The position numbers were made by a program, and so were the translations under genes. The notes beneath the pieces are model-generated. The model had not been told where the DNA came from. It did no database searches and saw only the letters and a program-made list of their open reading frames with translations. DNA of 64,000 bases from assembly GCA_030704615.1 (NCBI GenBank), contig CM060734.1:40066042-40130041 (forward strand), written 5' to 3'. Each line of letters starts with the position of its first letter. The stretch's first letter is position 1. Below are positions 42,297 to 55,904 of this stretch, piece by piece. Origin of the DNA: Takakia lepidozioides (lineage: Eukaryota; Streptophyta; Takakiopsida; Takakiales; Takakiaceae).

Positions 42297-45200
42297 TCAG
42301 TACAAGGCACTGGTGATTTCCCCTTTCTTACTCTTCCTCAACATAGGAAACAACGTGCCCTGTAAGTGTAGATTGAAAGAGTGAAAGAGTCACTAAGTTT
42401 AATAGACTTACTTTGGATTTCTGGTGGGATGAGGACTCCACTTGTGAAACGGATGCCTTGGAAGTTGATTGTATCAACCTCCTCGATGAACGTTCCTTGC
42501 TCTCTGCTTTGCTTTGCATCCTAGCTGTTGTCTTCAATTTTGCAGTGTTCCTTGTTGGTTTTGCTAGTGGGGTGGCTTTCTGGACATCAAATTGCAGCTT
42601 TTTTGGAGTAGCTGAAGAGCTCCTGCTCAAGCCAGAATTTTCCAGAACCCTGCCTTTGTTAATGGACTGATCCCTACTCCTTAGCTCTTTGGTGTGAGGG
42701 ACAACATCTTTTTGAGCACTGCACCTCCTGGTCATTCTCGGAGCAGGAGCCTCATGGCCAAAAGCCACAAGTGCCTTCATCTTTGTAGCTCTCTCTTCGC
42801 CTAATTTGCTCCCACCCTGCTTTCCCTTCCCACTGGAACTTCCCACTTTCTGCCGTTTTGAGGGATGACAATCCTGCAGCAACCGCAATTTCACAGTCAA
42901 CTCAAAATTGCCAAGAACACCTGACTTTCATCAAAGGCTTATCACTATCACAGTTCAGTGAAGAAATGTCCTGGTCAGTTGAGCAAAGTTGGAGAACAAC
43001 AGCCCCCTACCTCATCCCCTGAGGCCTCTATCCGAGGCCTCCACCTTCCATCCTTCCAAATCAAAGAGGGCCTCAAATTCCAGGACTTCACAACCACCGT
43101 ATCATCCTCCCCTGCACAAGGAGAAGTCAGTGCATATATCCACAACCCACCTCTAGAACTGCTGCCTACATGATGTTAATCTGATTCTGGTGGTTATTAG
43201 TGGGCTCTTAGAGTGGCTGACATAATGACAAAGTGTCTCTCTCTTTAAGAGCAATATTTGCTGCTCTGTAAGACTCCAAAACTAGTGCATCCAGTTTGGC
43301 ATACTCCAGAACACCCAAGGGGCGAGGAATGTCATGCCTTGCAACAATCATCAATCAGTGGAGCCAAAGGACTTACAAACAAGACAACTAGGCCCCCCAA
43401 TCTACTTCAATGCACAAAGAAGAGAAGATTGCATGTTGGTTAGAATCTCCAAGCTGACAAATGTTGAACCATTCATGCTCAAGGCTAGCTCCTGCATCTA
43501 AATGGTTCCCAGTTTAACAGACTAACTCATATTTTCTGTATCTGCTACTTGATGATCTGCGAAAATAAAACTAACCTGGAAAGTAGACAGTGATCATGTT
43601 TTCATTGTCATCGTTCAGTTCTCTCACAACACCTTCCCACCACCTGAATCCAAAACACAGCACAGTTCCAAAAAACCATACAACCTCAAGGCTAAAGTAA
43701 ACTGGGGGGAGAGAGAAGGGGGAGGGAGAATGTACTCATAAGACGTTTGCCGTAGCCTTGTGGCCATTGACCCCACACCCAGTTTGAGCGGAACACAAAC
43801 TGGAGGGAGAGAAGAACTGGGGGAGGGAGAGAAGAACAAAGAGCTCATACGACATTGTTTGCCATACAACGAACAAGACAGAAATCCTTACCCATCCTGG
43901 ACAAACGCATCCACGTGGTCCCCTACTACCCAAGCTTTAGAACCCATGGCCATCCGTCGTCGCTTCCGTGATCCAGTTTCCTTCTGGAAACTAAAAGGGT
44001 GGGCTGGCCGCATCTTTCGCTCAGTGCCAGGTCGCGGGTGCGCGCCCTTATCATTCCCCAACAAAGAACTGAGCGGAAACCACTCCTTCAGATGGGAATG
44101 TCCTGCAGCGAGATAGGCACAATCCCCCTGGTCATACAACATATTCAACATCTCATCTAGAAATGACTGTAGTGATTGTCTTAGCACTGGAATTGTCAGA
44201 GGCAACTCTTGGTGAAAATTCCAACAATTCTACTGATGGTGACTACCAACTTTGACATATAAATTAACACGACTGGAAAAGCTCAGGAGCTGCTCCAGTG
44301 TCCTTTAAAGTGTCTGCCACTTGGAAGCATAGGGTGGACTTATAAACTGTTGAGAGCAGCCAGATAGGACCCTGCTGCTAAAAGGAGCTGCTCCTCAACA
44401 CTTTGAGGGATCAGGATTAGGTGAGAAGAAGATCTGAAGCCCACTGTCCTAATGTCAATCCTGCTTGGAGAGAGCAACACACAGGCTACTACAGTACAGA
44501 CCAAGGTAACCCTTTTGGTCTGAACTTCTGACTGGGGGAGATATGCTTAACCCAACCATCCATAGGGATCACTACAGTGCAGCCAGCAACCATGAGAAAT
44601 AAGTCCATTGTCCATCAGCTTATGTGGTAATCATTGTCCTTCATCTAAAGAAAGAGGAACTCTGTTGAAGTGGAGGGTGAGGAAGCAGGAGAGAGAAGAA
44701 GACCATCATCTGCGAGAAGCTCATCATAAATCACCAAGGCTTCATAGTCTGTCGTCCTGAGAACCTTTGCTGAGAACCAACCACCTCGTAGGCCTTCCTC
44801 TCCACTCATAACCTGCATGCATATCGCAAACAAAATGTTGATTCCCAAGGAAACTGTTCTTTTCACCATTCGAAAACTGATGACGAGGAACCTATTTAAG
44901 GCAGCGCGGGCTCTGTTACATGCAGAAGACACACAAGCTCACACAAAAGACTGCATGAAACAATCCAGGACAAGCTAAAAACATAACTCACCTCCACTAC
45001 AGATCCCTCCCCAATCATATTTGAACTCTCATGTTTGTTGTTGCCACCTCCAACGTCTACCAATTGCAGCTGGGCTGTGTCTGCCTGGAAAGCTGATGTC
45101 ACTGGCTGTAATGATGCCTCAACAGGGGAAATCTCCTGCACACGTTTCTCCTTCTGCTTCGAAACCTTTTGCCTTTTACTTCCTGCCTTCTCATGAGTAG

Positions 45201-48200
45201 ACGTCTGTTTCCTGATTTCAAGCTGCTTCTTTTTCTTGGGTGTTTGTTTTCTCGAGAGAACTTCCTTGGCCTTCGCTCCTTTCACTTTCTCTGGCGATGC
45301 TTTTTCGGGTGGATCTTCTGTGAGTTCCTTTTGCTTTTCCTGTTTTCCATTTCTGGCATCAACGGCACTGCCCTTGGCCACAGGAGGTAATCCTTTCTTG
45401 GAGACTTTGCCCTTTCCTCTCTGGCTGGCTGACCCCTTTACCTGGCCTGTTGTTGCTCTCGTCTTCCTGGCATCCTTCATCGTTCTTACCTGTATCAAGG
45501 CCTCACCCGTAAGGAAAGCAGCTGTCTGTGAAGCACATACCCCTTGTACTTCAGATCATGGCATCTAGTCTCTTGACCTTTGCTGCTGCAGCTCTCTTCT
45601 TAGGACAACAACCAAGGCCAATTTAGAGACATATACCCATCCATATATGAATGTTATTTATTAATGAGAAACCTGCTTGTAAGGCACTGGTTTGATGATA
45701 AATCTAATATGCCTCAAAAAAATTGAAGGGTGACAGCTACCCTCTAACCTATATTAGGGACAGAACAGCAAGTGATTTAAGCGTAAGATCCGTCATCAAG
45801 TAACCATGCTACCATGGCCATTGACCTCTTGCAGCTGTGAAGCGGCAACGACCCATTTGGAAGATCAGGTTTAGAAGGTCCTGTTTGTAGTTCAATGAAA
45901 GTTAGGATTAACTAATTAAAGGAAAAGCTCCCTCACCATAAACCCTAAAGTGAGGTGTCAGGTCCCTGCAATCCCAACTGGACAGAGCCAAAAGGTAAGT
46001 CCCTTCACTACAATCATTGAAATACTTGGCAACCCATTATATGTACCCTTTCTATGTTAGCTGCTATGATGGCCCTCCTAGGCGTGCTTCCCATAAAGTT
46101 CTAATCCCCCCCAGAGCTAGATGTAGGGATTTCAGGCACAAGGGTGTGTTACAGAAAATCCAGTTACACAGAATTTTAAGTTGGTTTATGCATCAATATC
46201 ACACTCGAAAACACAAGGTTGACTCCAGAACCGCTGCTCAAGGCCTGTGGCTGGTAACAGAGATGGCAAATAACCCGGTAGCTGCACTGAACATTCCACT
46301 TCAATTGAAAAGTGCAGATTAAGTCTTTATGAAAGACTCACAAAACAAACATACCTGTGATGGTTGAGCAATTTTTCCCTTGTCCCTCCTCTGTCTGGTC
46401 TCAAGTGTAGATCGCTGAGGTATCGATCCATCCCTAATGGAACCTTGCATTACAGGCTCTCCCCACCTAGCACTAAGTTGCATTAAAACTTCATTGGAGG
46501 CCTCTGCAATAGCCTTGGCAGCCTCAACAGCTGCCTTAGCAACTGATGCAGCAGCAGAAACAGTTGATGTTATAGAAGCTATCTGAGCTTCACGCAAAGC
46601 CCCTGTGGGTGAAGGGTTCTGAGTGTGGAGCCGTGCCCACAGACTGTGTGCGTCTGCCAGGGCCGAAGTTGCTGCCACCATTGCATCTTGTGCACTACTC
46701 TGTGCCTGCTGCATTTGTTTGTCAGTCTCCACACACACCTGACCACTTGCCTGAGGAGCACTAGCAAAACCATAAAGAGAGGGTACAATTGCAGCTTCCA
46801 GAGTTCCATACAGTGAGGACTCCTCGTTTGAAGGAGCCACTGACGTGACCGGCATAACTGTCAGCGGCCCTGAAGACACTGCACGTGTTTGGTGAGCGGA
46901 AGGGGACAACAGGGCAAGGCGATTGGCAGGCCCTTTCGTGCGATCCCTCTTTCTCTTTCTTGACTTCGGGGAGGGAGGACCAGGTCTTGCCACATGACTC
47001 TCAACTCCAACATTGGTGCCTCTTGCACCAGTCACAGATGGTAGCTGGGTTGCTGTTGACTCCAACCTAGGGAAGACAAATGGTGGAGTGACTGGCATCA
47101 TATGGTAGCCTTTGTTAGAGTGACATGAAGGCCAAGAAGGAAGTGACATGCCAGATGCAAATCCTGTTGTTTGCGGCAAGGGCAACAGATTCGACTGAAC
47201 CAAGGAAGACCCAAAGGTTGACTGGGACGCATGAAGTTCGCCACTGACTTGAGATTGGGAAGTACACCCTCCAATAAAAGGAGGGGGCCAGACACAGGAA
47301 AGGGGGGCTGGGAAACTTGCTGCCTGTAAGGCTTCCAACGCTTCTGCTATTGGTGATTTCTCACCAGCTGACACAGTTGCTGGGGTTAAACTGGAGGATT
47401 CAGTCATCAGAAAACTTGTAATGGCCACTGGACCTGTGCCTGATGCCACTTTTCTTGATTTCTCACCAACTGACAGAGTTGATGGGGGTAAACCCGAGGA
47501 TTCAAGCATTGGAAAACTTGTAATGGCCACTGGATCTGTGCCTGAAAATCCAGTCATTCGGACGGCCAGATACCCACTTGAGCCAGCTCCCCCAGGCCCT
47601 TCCACTTCATGCTGTACCAATGCAACATTTCCAGCTCCAACATCAGTCGCCTGGGAACTTTGTGAGGCCTCTATGTTTTGCAATTCCTCCCTAACAGACT
47701 CAGTTGCTGAGGGCAAGGTTGAAGCACCAGAGGATTGCACCGTTAGAAAGGTTGTTGTAGGCCTTGCAAACTTGCCCTTTGGTGAAGCAATCTTTCCAGC
47801 TTCGATACCTGCAGCTGGAAGATGGCCCATGGATTTTTCTGTTGTTATGGTAGCCCTGCTGTTGTGCTCCGCACTTCGTGTGACCAGACCCTCCATGGTA
47901 CCCACTTGCACGTAACGCACCTCCTCAATGGGTTTTAAGTTCGATGATGGAGCACTAATGTTTGAAACCTCAACTGCAGTTGATAGGCTTGATGCAGTTG
48001 GGTCTACTGTCTGAGGCATTGCTGCTAGACAAGTGGTTGCCGGAGCAGGGTGCAATTTAGTCCCAGTTTCCTCTGCACTTCTCTGACCCCCCCCATCTGG
48101 CGAAGAGTCACCTCCATACACATCAGCAAAGTAATTTCAACAACACTAAAGCTTCTTATGCAAATTGTGTTGCTTCACTGCAGAGTACCCAAGCAAGATT

Positions 48201-51200
48201 GTCACACGGTTGCTTCAAACCCCCACAAGTAGGTGAGGGCAGAAAAGTGTTAGAGTTTGAGTTCTGATACGTATGAGACCCTAGCAAAGTGCCCTGATGA
48301 TCATGAAGTTATCAAGGTGTATTAACCTGCTCTCCAAAAGAACAAGAGTAACTGAAGCACACGTAATTTTGAAGAAGGCAGACAGATAGTCTGATTTAAC
48401 ACGAGTCTCCAAACCGGAATATATCTAGAAACAAGGTAGCCTGCCAGCAACATGGCCAACCCGCAAGAAGCTAGACAAACTTGGTGCATTCCAAACATAT
48501 AGAGATGGTTGTCATTACAGAGGGGCAAAAGAAACAGAGTATGACAAGAATAGGGCTAACAGAATATGCGAAGTCGTGTGAGGAAATCACCTCTGGATGT
48601 ACCCAAACAAGCAAGCGTCACCAAATCTTCTTCTGGCACTCTTCCCTTGCTGTGACAGCCCCCCCAAAAACCCACATCAATGGCCCTACATAGAAACAGG
48701 CGTAAAGCATGACAACAAGAAGCAAAAGAGATTATGCAGTTCTTTGAGTTCTTGATAGGACATACATGAAAATAGACACACAGACAGAGAGGGGGCTAGA
48801 TGACATCGTGCAAAAGACAGATAGCATGGCCAACTTACAGAATGGCCCCATACACAAGAATCTGAGCCCGCAACTGAGCCTGCTGAGCGGCAGAAGGAGC
48901 TTCTGACGAGGGTGCTGACTCGGTACTCAAGTCCACCGTTAAAACTGGCTCCCTGTCCTCACAAGTATGTCTATTTGTTGCACCTTGTGCAGCCACTACT
49001 TTCTTCACCAAAAAATCAGAAACCTGAGGAGGTTCAACTCCCAAACTGACAGACGGGGCTACATCCTCCTTGTTGCATGCATGACTCACTGTTGCATCAG
49101 GCATGCATCCATTCATTTCAATACATTGCGTTCTCTCCATTGGCGGCGGATGAATCTTGTCTAAAGCAACATTACTATCATCTACTGCGCTGGCCCCCCC
49201 CTCCCTGTCCTCTGCAGCAGGTTGCTTTCCATGAACAGCGACGGGGTCACTGCCCAAAGCATCAACCTCTTCAATCTCTTCCATCGACTCATTCTCAGAA
49301 GCTTGCCTTTCACCAACAGCAACAGGATCTGTTCTAACAACGGCAACACCCTTCTCTTTATCAAATTCAACCAGGCTCTTTTGATGAACAGGAACGCGTG
49401 TCTCAGCATTGAAATTGATTCTCTGAACTCCACTACCCTCGCTTTGATCCACCTTTATTTTCTCAGACCCAGTAGGGTTCTCTAATTCAAATTTAGAAGG
49501 TGCAAAGCCCAATTCATGTGCTACTTGAGAGGTCCATACATTGGTTCCCAATGTAGAGAGCGGTTCTAGCTCTACCTCCAGAGCTTCCATGAGTCCTTCC
49601 AGCTGAATAGTTACTGGGTGACTGCCTCCTGTTGTGGTATCTTTTGCCACCAACCTGTTTCTTGTCTCTTGTCCATTCACTGCATCACAGGTATTAGTCT
49701 TTAATATGACCGGCTTCTCCAGTAGAAGCATAGAAGGTGCACCTCCTACTTGAAAGCTCCCTACATTCGCTTCACATTTTGAGAATGCTTCTGACCCTCC
49801 TTCCAGAGGGGGTGTCTTGGCATGGTGCCCAAAGACAGCATTCAACCACCAAAGTTCAGCATTGTTGACAGGTTCAAACACATTGAATAGATTTCACAAA
49901 TTTTGATAAGCAGATCATTACCATAAAGAGTCCATATGGGAACCCCACATTACAGTGTCTTTTTGGTCCAGGATAAGAAACTGTACGAGACAGCAGCTGT
50001 GGATAGTGGGAAGACATTACCTGTTTCAGGAATGACAAAAACTGGAGACTGGATGTCTGGCTCCTTGGTAAGATGTGTCCCCGCCTCTGCTTTCCCTGTA
50101 TGCGAGTCAGATGTCTTCATGTTCAAGTCATTGGCTTCATCTTTACTCCCTGATGCTGTAGACTTCCTTTGCAAAGTTGTAATCTTGTCAGCAACTGCAA
50201 CTACACCTCTTGACTGCCCAGGTCCTCTCTCTTTCTCTAAAGATCCTGACAAACCCTGAATAATTTCATCTTGAGGCCTCCCTACTCCAGTCCTGCCAGC
50301 AGAAGGCTCCCCTGCCATTAACTCCTCTGTATTACCCACTGGGAGAGTGCTCGACACCTTGGACAATATTTCAGGGACAGCAGAAGGAGAAGGTTCCTTA
50401 ACAAAATTCACTGGCAGTTGTTGTCTTGTCACACCACATTGCATGGCACAGGAGTATCTGATTGACAGGCCTTCCACAGCCTCCTCAACTCCTCCTTCAA
50501 CTCCCTTCAGTTGTGTCAAATCTTGCATTGATATTAGACCTTCCTGGGTCGAACCTTTCCCTGGAGACTGCACATTTGCCCCACTGCAAAGACGAACCTC
50601 CACCTCATCTCCACTTAATGGCCGAGTCGGAGAGCATTTTCGAGCAAAAGATTCCTTGACAGAATCTACTGAACATAACTGAATGCCTGCCACATCACAT
50701 TCCATACCAGAGGAGTCTCTGTTTGTCATGTCTTCCACTGAAAATACAACTCTTCCTTTACTCCCTTCTTGTTCTGTCAAATCTTGTACTGCAATTCCAA
50801 CTGCATTCATATCCTCCCCCTGTACCAAATCTTTCCATGAAGACTGCACACCTACTCCCAGAGAAAGTTGAAGCTCGACCCCATCTCCATCTAATGGCTT
50901 GGTCCTTGGAAACTGGAGTATCTCCCCGGCAACCCATCCTGATGGCTCTTGGAAAATGCTCAAACCATAACCAGACAGAACTTTACCCTTTCGAACTAAA
51001 GACACTTCATCTTCACAGCTACTGGTAATCATTTGACTTACTGAAACATCACCGTCAATGCATTCCTTTTTAACTGCAACCCTGGAGTAAGGGAACAAAA
51101 TATGAAAGGCAATTTCATAACAGAAACTTTGCGCAACGACCAAAAGTTGGGTTACAGCCCCGTCTTCCTGCATTACACCTCTCTCTGACACCAATACATG

Positions 51201-51762
51201 CAATTGCCCTCACACCTACATATTATTATCTGCTGTTTCAAATGGTAGAGTGAAGGTTAAAACAAGTAACTCAGCACAGAATAATGATAACTAAGGAGTA
51301 AAAGGAAAGACCCAGTAAGCTACAATTAGATGACAATAATACAACACAAGGAGGGAAGCAGGTAAGGAAAACCTATGTAAAGATTAGTCAGATACAGTCA
51401 AGCAATCATTAGCTGTTGGGGGGTTTTAGTGATACTCATTTGATCTGTTGAAATTAGCGAGCCCTTTGTTGAAGAAGGCCCAAATGCACAATTCCAGAAA
51501 GAAGAGACCACCAAACTTCCCATTGATCTACTGACATGATGAGTCACAGAGTTCAATAATGAAATCTCCCTGCTAAACACCTCTGGCTCTCTGCTTTTCT
51601 ATTAAGTCTGCCCACAGTGCCTCTGCTAGTGAGTATAGAGAAGACAGAAGATAACCTAGGGTCATCCTTGCTGGCACCATGTGCTTCATCCTCATCATCT
51701 TCATCCTCATCATCATCACCATAATCATATTGCAGTAGCTGCGCTACCAACCAATATATCAC
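42297..51762 (-). CDS. Agenet (Tudor-like) domain protein, plant G2484-1 type, multi-exon
   Basis: Well-supported 3' exons join in phase: 45489-44992, 44812-44704, 44102-43892, 43643-43576, 43111-43011, 42873-42412 and 42359-42297 (stop). They encode a basic region and then tandem Agenet domains: GEGSVVEVMSGEEGLRGGWF, SAKVLRTTDYEALVIYDELL, HLKEWFPL, SRKRRRMAMGSKAWVVGDHV, DAFVQDGWWEGVVRELNDDN, ITVYFPG and SWNLRPSLIWKDGRW. These match, from memory, the plant Agenet protein known as G2484-1. Agenet domains are Royal-family folds thought to bind modified histones. Upstream exons are less certain at their 5' borders: about 48083-46355 (low-complexity Ser/Thr/Pro), about 49858-48839 (ends QLRAQILVYGAI, another family signature), about 51195-50021, and an acidic exon near 51740-51656. 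I could not find the exon expected to follow QLRAQILVYG, nor the first exon. A nuclear chromatin role is inferred. Confidence 0.8.
43737..43800. repeat. short copy of LINE 3' sequence in Agenet intron
   Basis: Words GTTTGCCGTAGCCTTGTGGC, CATTGACCCCACACCCAG and TTTGAGCGGAA match 2918-2975 with a few differences. A degenerate partial repeat (TTGTTTGCCATACAACG) follows near 43855-43872. It lies in the intron between the two halves of an Agenet domain. Confidence 0.6.
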
Positions 51763-54429
51763 ATGCTATAGGACCTGGCACCTCCAAAATCACACTGAAA
51801 GTGCGTACACACAAATAAATCTAGAACTAGCAATCCGCCATGCATCTCCCTGCCAACTGACAATGGGACTAATGATGGCTGTTGTGTGTAGGAATGTGTA
51901 ACAAATATCAATATAGCTGCATAGGAATCAACCTCACCTGCAGTAAAGTCATGTTAATACGTTATTTATAAGACTTTTGAGGCTTCCGATCTATTGTAAA
52001 CTGAAAAGTTTCCTCGTGCAGGCTTGGAGAAGTGACTTTTCTGCTCAGATCTCAAGTCTCTTTCCATTAGACTGGACCCATGCCAAGTGAGTCATGTGGG
52101 TATCCAGGAATGCCTTGGGTTTCGGCAAGTTTCACAACCAGACATTCTCTCCCATTACCGATTCAGATTGAGAACCCAAATCTCAGATCTTAACAACTGG
52201 ATCAAATGCCATGGTCTTGAACTTGACAGATGACAAGACATCTAAATTTCGCACCTGCTCTCTTGTAGCATTGACGAATGAGCCTAACCTTCCCAAGCAA
52301 GAGGATTCGGTCTCTTTACAGAATGAAATTGCAAAAGCTCAGAATTTGGAAGTGCTCGATGGCCTTGCCTTTCCGAATAAGACTTTACCTTCTCTATCAG
52401 CAGACGCCGTCTGTCTCGCTCATGCTCCATCTCCGGCCCGAATTTGACAGACTGATTAGCCTTACCCTTGGTTCCTGGGTGAGCCAATCCCAGGCATTCT
52501 GTTTTAGAAAGAGCCTAGAATTCTAGAATAAGGACCTCTCTCTATTTGTGCACTATTTCCCTCTGACCCACTACAATAACTTCATACTTCCACGAGATGG
52601 TCTGTGTCTTCAACGGACCCTAACACTATCCAAAACTAAAGAAGACAATTACAGAAACCCATTACTCTCGTGTCCCTAAAAAGCCTCGCTCCAAAACAGA
52701 CCCTCCCTGCCCCCACGCTTTTTCAGACACGAGCAGTCTCCCACACATTGCAAGCCAATTCTAGAGGTTTAGAATGCTATGGCAAATGGAAATATGCAAA
52801 TGCCCTCCGCCTCATTCTCCACCCTTCTACAGGCACAAGCCTTCCAAACAGTGACACCAGAGTTGCAGAGCTTGGGTTGACACAAAGCCTGTAACCCACG
52901 AGTGTAGTTTCACAGATGTACCCGTGCTCCTCCCTCTTTTACTCTACAGACCTCACTCCACCCAGGAACGACTCCTCTTACACTCTGTGACTGAACCTTG
53001 ACATGAAACTGAAACTCCTCCGGGTGCCTACAACCAGCGCCCGATCCTGCTACAATTCCTCGCCATATCCAGCAATCTGTGCACCGAAATGTGAGAGACG
53101 ATCACTCCATCTCTGCATCGTTCCATGCTCGGCTGGATCTCGAGGAGCTTGCACATGTCTCTCGGTTGCTTCGCTGCGGAGTGATCTGCAGAGACTCTCG
53201 TTCAGCCTTCGCTTTCAGTCGCCGGTCACCGGTCGATCCCGGTCGACCCGCTTCACCACTTTACTCTTCAGTCACCGGTCCCCGCTCATTGCCGGTCGTC
53301 GCTCTGTGATATTAAGTAAAATCTGGAAATAAAGAACGGCCCGAACTTCAACTTAAACGTCTCACCTACACTAGGTACCCGATATAGGTAGGAATCCTAG
53401 GTCGTCCGCAATAGGCGTACCAAACGGCCGGCAGCTGAGTGCATAAGCATATTCTGGAATGTATAACAGAATATACGATCTAATTGGATGGACGTATTTG
53501 AGTCTGGTCTGTCATGCATGTAGCAAGTTTTCGTCTTTTTGTTTGTAGAGGAACCACCATGTTTGAGTTGCACATGTAACCTAAGCTTAGGTGCTTTGCA
53601 TAGATTGGAAAATCGCGTGTGTTGAGGAAGAAATGGAAGGCTTTGCCATAAGTCGCATAACTAAAAACCAGTTTGCATATGTAAAGAACTAGGGCTGATT
53701 TTTCTTTGTTAATTTATGCGCGTTATACTGCGTAACAGCCAGCCACACAGCCAGCCACACGAGTACCGGTGCATTACACACATGTGTAATGCACATTTCT
53801 TTATCTTTACCTCCACAATCTTTTCTCACATGAAGCTACTAGCGGGGAGAAAGGATAAAGGACCGCTGAAAAGAAAAGATATCATCTTGCACGGGCTACC
53901 GCTGAAGTGCAAAGTATAGCGGAAAGTTCTTGCCTAAGGACTTCCCGTTGTTTAAGGGTGGGCCCGAGGGTGGCAGGAACTTTCCACTGCGCAAAAAATT
54001 GCTCACATGGTTCCAACCCTCTGACTAGTTGGCTTCACATCAACCGTAGATGATATGTCATCCAAGGGACAAAATTGTGTTCCGCTAATCTCCCTATGGC
54101 AACGAGGTTCCAGAATTTCCATGCTCTTGCCCCCACTGGACGACTAGTTCCATGCCACTTGTGCCTCTTGGGGACTTCTGCTTCAAAATGCCGTAAAAAG
54201 TACAAGGGAAAATATAGACCAGGTTTTTACGTGAAGGAATTAAGCCGCTGAAGGCTGAAAACAGAAGCTAAGAAATGAACCGGAGAGGGACTAGAGGCCA
54301 GCAGCCTCACAACCAGGAGACCAAAGAAAAACCAAAGCGAAGGCTGAAGAGCAAAGGCAGCCAACCTACACAAGGCTAGCCAGCCTACACAAAGCCAGCG
54401 AAGAACTAAAGAGCCAGAACAAAAAGCAA
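51763..54429. other. region upstream of Agenet gene, no gene confirmed
   Basis: A minus-strand frame at 52284-52487 (RRRLLIEKVKSYSERQGHRA) looks protein-like and could be an early exon of the Agenet gene, but no splice model connects it. 53210-53290 is rich in CACCGGT and CCGGTCG words and could be promoter sequence. Nothing else recognised. Confidence 0.4.
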
Positions 54430-54690
54430 CCCCCTCAAGCCCAAGAGAGTGCTTTATTAGACCCATGTCTGTCATCTCAAAGCGTTTCTTGATCTCTTAC
54501 CGTATCCATTGCAACTTCTTGTCATGGCCCTCCAGTAAGATAAACATCATCTACATACAGCATGAGTAGGACAATTTTCTCTCCTTCTCTGAAGTAATAT
54601 AAGTTTCCATCCGAGTTCGTGCGCTTCAATCCTTGTTCTTGAAGGTAATTGTCTATTTTGGTGTACCAGGCACGCGTGCCTGACGAAGAC
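54430..54690 (-). mobile_element. Ty1/copia reverse transcriptase fragment
   Basis: Minus-strand frame: AWYTKIDNYLQEQGL, FREGEKIVLLMLYVDD (catalytic YVDD), VYLTGG, then after a stop FEMTDMGLIKHSLGLE. This order is specific to copia RT. The rest of the element is absent around it. The copia element at 60.86-63.58 kb lacks exactly this RT part. Confidence 0.8.
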
Positions 54691-55080
54691 CATACACACT
54701 ACAACAGATCTCGGCTTTAACGTCTACCACATTTGCCCAGTCGTAGCATATATGTCTACAAAATGCAAGGAGGCAGTCCTGGTTGCCATTTGTGACCACC
54801 AGAAGTCGTATATGCCACCTTGTACCTCCGCCACTCAGGATCTGCGGTCAAACACATTTGACCAGATAGGGGAAGATGGTAGATACGAGTAGGAGTTATG
54901 GCCAAAACTGCAACAGGATGACATGGGCATGGGAATGTATGACTGCCAGTATTCACGACTGCACGTGGCGATTACCGGTTGCCCAAGGAGTGTCTACGTG
55001 GACGATGCAAACATAAATGGATGAAACAGATGCAGGATGTGATTGCAAATGACGACATGTCAACATATCATTGCTCGCGG
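54691..55080. other. no gene recognised
   Basis: No motif, repeat or splice-supported frame seen. Confidence 0.4.
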
Positions 55081-55089
55081 GCACTAAGC

Positions 55090-55610
55090 CACACCCTGTG
55101 AATGAAGGAATGAATGGATGAATGAATGATTAGGATGACTTAGGATAAGTGAACTAAGATGAATTAGGATGAATGAACTAGGATGAATTAGGATGAATGT
55201 GCTTGAATTTAGGGTTGTTAGGTCGCATTGTTAAGTATGAGAATAATAAGAGTAAAAACATTTAAGTACTGTTTCACTGACCCAGCAGATTAACAGTAAA
55301 CTAATCGACTGCTGGTTAAGGTTAGTGAAACAAAACAACTATATTATCTCAACGAATGATACACAAACGCCTTGCTGACAACTACTGGATGAACGTATCA
55401 AACATAACTTTTGTGCACTGGATGAATGTATGAACGAATGATACAACAAACGCCTTGATGACAACTATTGGATGAACATAGGAACAAATAATAATGCAAA
55501 CGCTGAGCTGGCAGTATTGGATGAACTGACAATGAAACTCATTTAAAGATTCATGAAATTAAAATGGCCAAAAAATGGAAAAACAAATGAATGGATGGAT
55601 GTATTGATGG
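55090..55610. repeat. GATGAAT-type simple repeats and an 85-bp direct repeat
   Basis: 55096-55200 is built from GAATGAATGGATGAAT and GATGAATTAGGATGAATGAA words. Around 55364-55480 the block ACGCCTTGCTGACAACTACT .. GGATGAACGTATCAAACA is repeated as ACGCCTTGATGACAACTATT .. GGATGAACATAGGAACAA. No gene. Confidence 0.65.
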
Positions 55611-55715
55611 AAAACCCAAAATCCATCCATCTATCGCTACATTCATCCATCCAGTCGTGAGTAGAGGGGACTTAGCGTTTTTTTTTTCTCCCTTGTCATC
55701 TGTTTGTTTTCTTTG

Positions 55716-55885
55716 TGTCGAGTTTGATCGTGAGAGACGACAAACAAGGACGGAGCTGTGTTTGCTTTCTTATAGTGTCGAGTCTGAACATGAGAGACGT
55801 CGATCAGGGCGGAGCTATGTTTGTTTTGTTTTAGTGTCGAGTCTGATCATGAGAGACTACGAGCGGAGTTGGTGGGATAGGGGGC
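55716..55885. repeat. three tandem units of about 60 bp
   Basis: Each unit reads approximately GTGTCGAGTCTGATCATGAG then AGACGACGATCAGGGCGGAG then CTATGTTTG. Three successive copies start near 55717, 55777 and 55834. An open frame crosses them, but the repeat explains it. Confidence 0.75.
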
Positions 55886-55904
55886 GGACAGGGACTCAAA
55901 CCCT

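Noticed and set aside
47421-47915. Plus-strand open frame of about 164 residues
   Set aside because: Antisense to a large exon of the Agenet gene, which has splice support at its 3' end.
53003-53332. Plus-strand open frame upstream of the Agenet gene
   Set aside because: No recognised motif; composition follows the CCGGTC repeats and no splice or homology support was seen.
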